From: Deltaproteobacteria bacterium RBG_13_49_15
GTDB taxonomy: Bacteria; Desulfobacterota; Desulfobacteria; Desulfobacterales; UBA2156
DNA length: 25,718 bases
Assembly (NCBI GenBank): GCA_001797695.1
Contig: MGQD01000159.1
Location: 22,033 to 47,750 of the forward strand
Reading direction: 5' to 3'
In this document: one piece after another, positions 23,846-25,718 of the stretch
Layout: every line of letters starts with the position of its first letter
Numbering within the stretch: position 1 is the first letter of the stretch
The notes under the pieces: generated by a model
What the model saw: the letters and a program-made list of their open reading frames with translations, nothing else
Databases searched by the model: none
What the model was told of the DNA's origin: nothing
Translations under genes and position numbers: made by a program

Positions 23846-25362
23846 ACAAAAAGGGGCAGGCGGCGATTTCACCGACACGTGAAGAGGATTTTCCGGAATG
23901 GTACCAGGAAGTCATCAAGGCATCCGATCTGGCTGAACGGTCGTCCGTGAGAGGATGCATGGTCATCAAACCCTGGGGGTATGCCCTTTGGGAAAATATC
24001 GTGCAGGCTCTTGATTCAATGTTCAAGGAGACAGGGGTCCGGAATGCGTACTTCCCTCTTTTTATCCCACTTTCATTTCTCGAAAAAGAAGCGCAACACG
24101 TGGAGGGATTTGCAAAGGAATGCGCCGTCGTAACCCATCACCGGCTCGAAAAAGGGCCGGATGGAAACCTTTTACCCGGAGGGCCGTTGCAGGAGCCTCT
24201 CATCGTCCGACCCACTTCCGAAACCATCATCGGGGACTCCTTTTCAAGATGGGTTTCCAGCTACCGGGATCTCCCCTTATTGATCAATCAGTGGTCAAAT
24301 GTCGTACGATGGGAGCTTCGAACACGCCTTTTTCTTCGGACAAGCGAGTTTCTGTGGCAGGAAGGGCATACGGTTCATGCCATGCCCGGCGAGGCCCTCG
24401 AACGGACGAGGCTAATGCTGGATATCTATGCCAGACTGGCTCAGAATTACCTGGCTATCCCCGTGATTAAGGGAAAAAAGACCCCATCGGAACGTTTTCC
24501 CGGCGCTGTTGACACCCTTTCCATCGAAGCGATGATGCAAGACAGAAAAGCCCTCCAGACAGGGACATCCCACTTTTTAGGGCAAAATTTCGCCAGAGCC
24601 TCTCAAATCAAATTCCAAAGCGCCGAAGAAAAGGAAGAATATGCATGGACGACATCCTGGGGGGCATCGACCCGCCTTATCGGCGGTGTGATCATGACCC
24701 ATGGAGATGACGACGGAATCATTTTGCCGCCTAAAGTCGCTTCCGCTCATCTGGCGCTCCTGCCGATCTATAGGAGTGCGGAAGAAAAAGCCTCGGTAAT
24801 GGAATACAGTGAACGCCTCAGCCGGGAGTTGAAGGAAATCCGATACGATTCAAAACCGCTGAAGGTTGAAATCGACAACCGGGATATCGGCGGGGCCAGG
24901 GGATGGGAATGGATCAAAAAAGGAATACCGATCCGCGTTGAAATCGGACCCAGAGATATCGCTCAGCAAGCGATTGTCGTGGCAAGGCGGGACAAACCTC
25001 AAAAGGAAAAACTATCCATGAAGAGAGATCACTTTGTCCGTGAGGTTGCCAACATCTTAGATGAGATCCAGCACCGTCTTTTTGAGCGCGCAGCCGGTTT
25101 TCAGCAATCCAATTCCGTTTCCATTGATGGTCGAGATGATTTCTACCGCTTTTTCACTCCAAAAGATGTGGAAAAACCCGAAATCCACGGCGGGTTCGCC
25201 ATGTCTCACTGGTGCGGTTCCGATAAATGCGAATCAAAAATCAAGGATGATCTCGGGGTGACCATCCGATGCATCCCTCTTGACAACGAAAAGGAAACCG
25301 GGTCGTGCATATGCTGTGGGAAATCGAGCAGGGAACGGGTTGTATTTGCAAAGGCCTATTGA
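23842..25362 (+). CDS. proS: Prolyl-tRNA synthetase, short archaeal/eukaryotic-like form
   Basis: The 506-residue class II synthetase charges proline tRNA. It shows motif 2 region residues (NQWSNVVRWELRTRLFLRTSEFLWQEGHT), a substrate loop with GTSHFLGQNF, and motif 3 in WGASTRLIGGVIMTHGDD. The bacterial editing insertion is absent. A C-terminal zinc-type domain is present (WCGSDKCE and CICCGK), as in the ProS3 form used by archaea, eukaryotes and some bacteria. AAAGGAG lies before the ATG, which overlaps the ispG stop. Confidence 0.96.
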   Translation: MNKKGQAAISPTREEDFPEWYQEVIKASDLAERSSVRGCMVIKPWGYALWENIVQALDSMFKETGVRNAYFPLFIPLSFLEKEAQHVEGFAKECAVVTHHRLEKGPDGNLLPGGPLQEPLIVRPTSETIIGDSFSRWVSSYRDLPLLINQWSNVVRWELRTRLFLRTSEFLWQEGHTVHAMPGEALERTRLMLDIYARLAQNYLAIPVIKGKKTPSERFPGAVDTLSIEAMMQDRKALQTGTSHFLGQNFARASQIKFQSAEEKEEYAWTTSWGASTRLIGGVIMTHGDDDGIILPPKVASAHLALLPIYRSAEEKASVMEYSERLSRELKEIRYDSKPLKVEIDNRDIGGARGWEWIKKGIPIRVEIGPRDIAQQAIVVARRDKPQKEKLSMKRDHFVREVANILDEIQHRLFERAAGFQQSNSVSIDGRDDFYRFFTPKDVEKPEIHGGFAMSHWCGSDKCESKIKDDLGVTIRCIPLDNEKETGSCICCGKSSRERVVFAKAY

Positions 25363-25410
25363 TTCAATCTCCGATAAGGGCATTTTGAAACCGTTGATAG
25401 GCGATTGTCC

Positions 25411-25718
25411 ATGATTCGTATCAACGACATCATCGATAAAATCATTGAAAAAAATCCGGCTGCCGATGTGGATATCATCAATCGAGCATATGTCTATTCG
25501 GCAAGGGTCCACCAGGGACAGCTCAGACTTTCCGGTGAGCCATACCTGATGCACCCTCTTGAAGTCGCAGGGCTTCTGGCGGACATGAATCTGGATCCGG
25601 TCAGTATTGCTGCCGGCCTCCTTCATGATGTCATCGAAGATGCCGAAGATACAAAGGTCACACCCGAAGCGTTGAAAGGGATGTTCGGACAGGAGGTGGC
25701 TCACATCGTTTCAGGGGT
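25411..25718 (+). CDS. rel: RelA/SpoT-family (p)ppGpp synthetase/hydrolase, N-terminal part (3' end outside window)
   Basis: The first 102 residues match the HD hydrolase domain of bifunctional Rel/SpoT proteins: ARVHQGQ and GEPYLMHPLEVA near the start, then LLHDVIEDAEDT with the His-Asp pair. The intact HD motif indicates that this protein can hydrolyse (p)ppGpp, unlike RelA of gammaproteobacteria. The synthetase domain should follow beyond the window. It begins 48 bases after proS, in the same direction. Confidence 0.92.
   Translation, partial: MIRINDIIDKIIEKNPAADVDIINRAYVYSARVHQGQLRLSGEPYLMHPLEVAGLLADMNLDPVSIAAGLLHDVIEDAEDTKVTPEALKGMFGQEVAHIVSG

Noticed and set aside
1..25718. CRISPR array, toxin-antitoxin or phage-defence system
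   Set aside because: No evenly spaced direct repeats, cas-like proteins, small toxin-antitoxin pairs or nuclease/ATPase defence genes were recognised.

Overview
The window looks like a chromosomal segment of a Desulfobacterota (deltaproteobacterial) anaerobe, perhaps a sulfate reducer or syntroph. This assignment is tentative. It rests on the protein style, the compact nrdR-ribD-ribE-ribBA-ribH-nusB order, a short ProS with a C-terminal zinc domain next to ispG, and remnants of an acyl-CoA ligase. No rRNA, tRNA or CRISPR array was recognised.

Three blocks can be told apart. (1) Bases 1-5881 are core genes: the end of a dCMP-deaminase-like gene, nrdR, the riboflavin genes ribD, ribE, ribBA and ribH, then nusB and a metallo-beta-lactamase-fold hydrolase. 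All are on the + strand and closely packed, several with overlapping stop and start codons. A convergent gene (5447-5881, - strand) encodes an unrecognised protein built of two similar units, each ending in Cys-Gln-Leu-Gly. (2) About 6012-22586 is an accessory island full of carbohydrate genes and dead mobile elements. (3) 22760-25718 returns to core genes: ispG, proS (ATGA overlap) and the start of a Rel/SpoT gene.

The island is bracketed by two imperfect copies of one intergenic segment (5953-6011 and 22587-22711; 37 of 41 positions identical in the best part). The left copy starts in the -35 box of the leftward hypothetical gene; the right copy ends in the -35 box of ispG. The two core blocks were therefore probably once separated only by one short divergent promoter region.

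Inside the island, an IclR regulator with a promoter-overlapping palindrome precedes a translationally coupled pair: an LsrF-like thiolase/aldolase and a ribulose-phosphate-epimerase-like protein. On the opposite strand, a MalK-like ATPase, a binding protein, two permeases, an FGGY kinase and an RpiB-type isomerase read leftward from a promoter near 16050. Further right are a GntR/HutC regulator, an orphan second MalG-type permease, a class II aldolase-short-chain dehydrogenase fusion, and a LacI regulator cut to half length. Taken together these suggest uptake of a small sugar, polyol or AI-2-like compound, phosphorylation by the kinase, isomerisation or epimerisation, and cleavage by LsrF-like and/or class II aldolase chemistry. 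The substrate cannot be read from the sequence.

The island is visibly decayed. It holds remnants of ISL3, IS256 (N-terminal part at 9612, C-terminal part at 22182, same strand) and IS630 transposases, a shattered acyl-CoA ligase, a thioredoxin-like pseudogene with a nonsense codon, and the truncated LacI gene. The main sugar genes remain intact.
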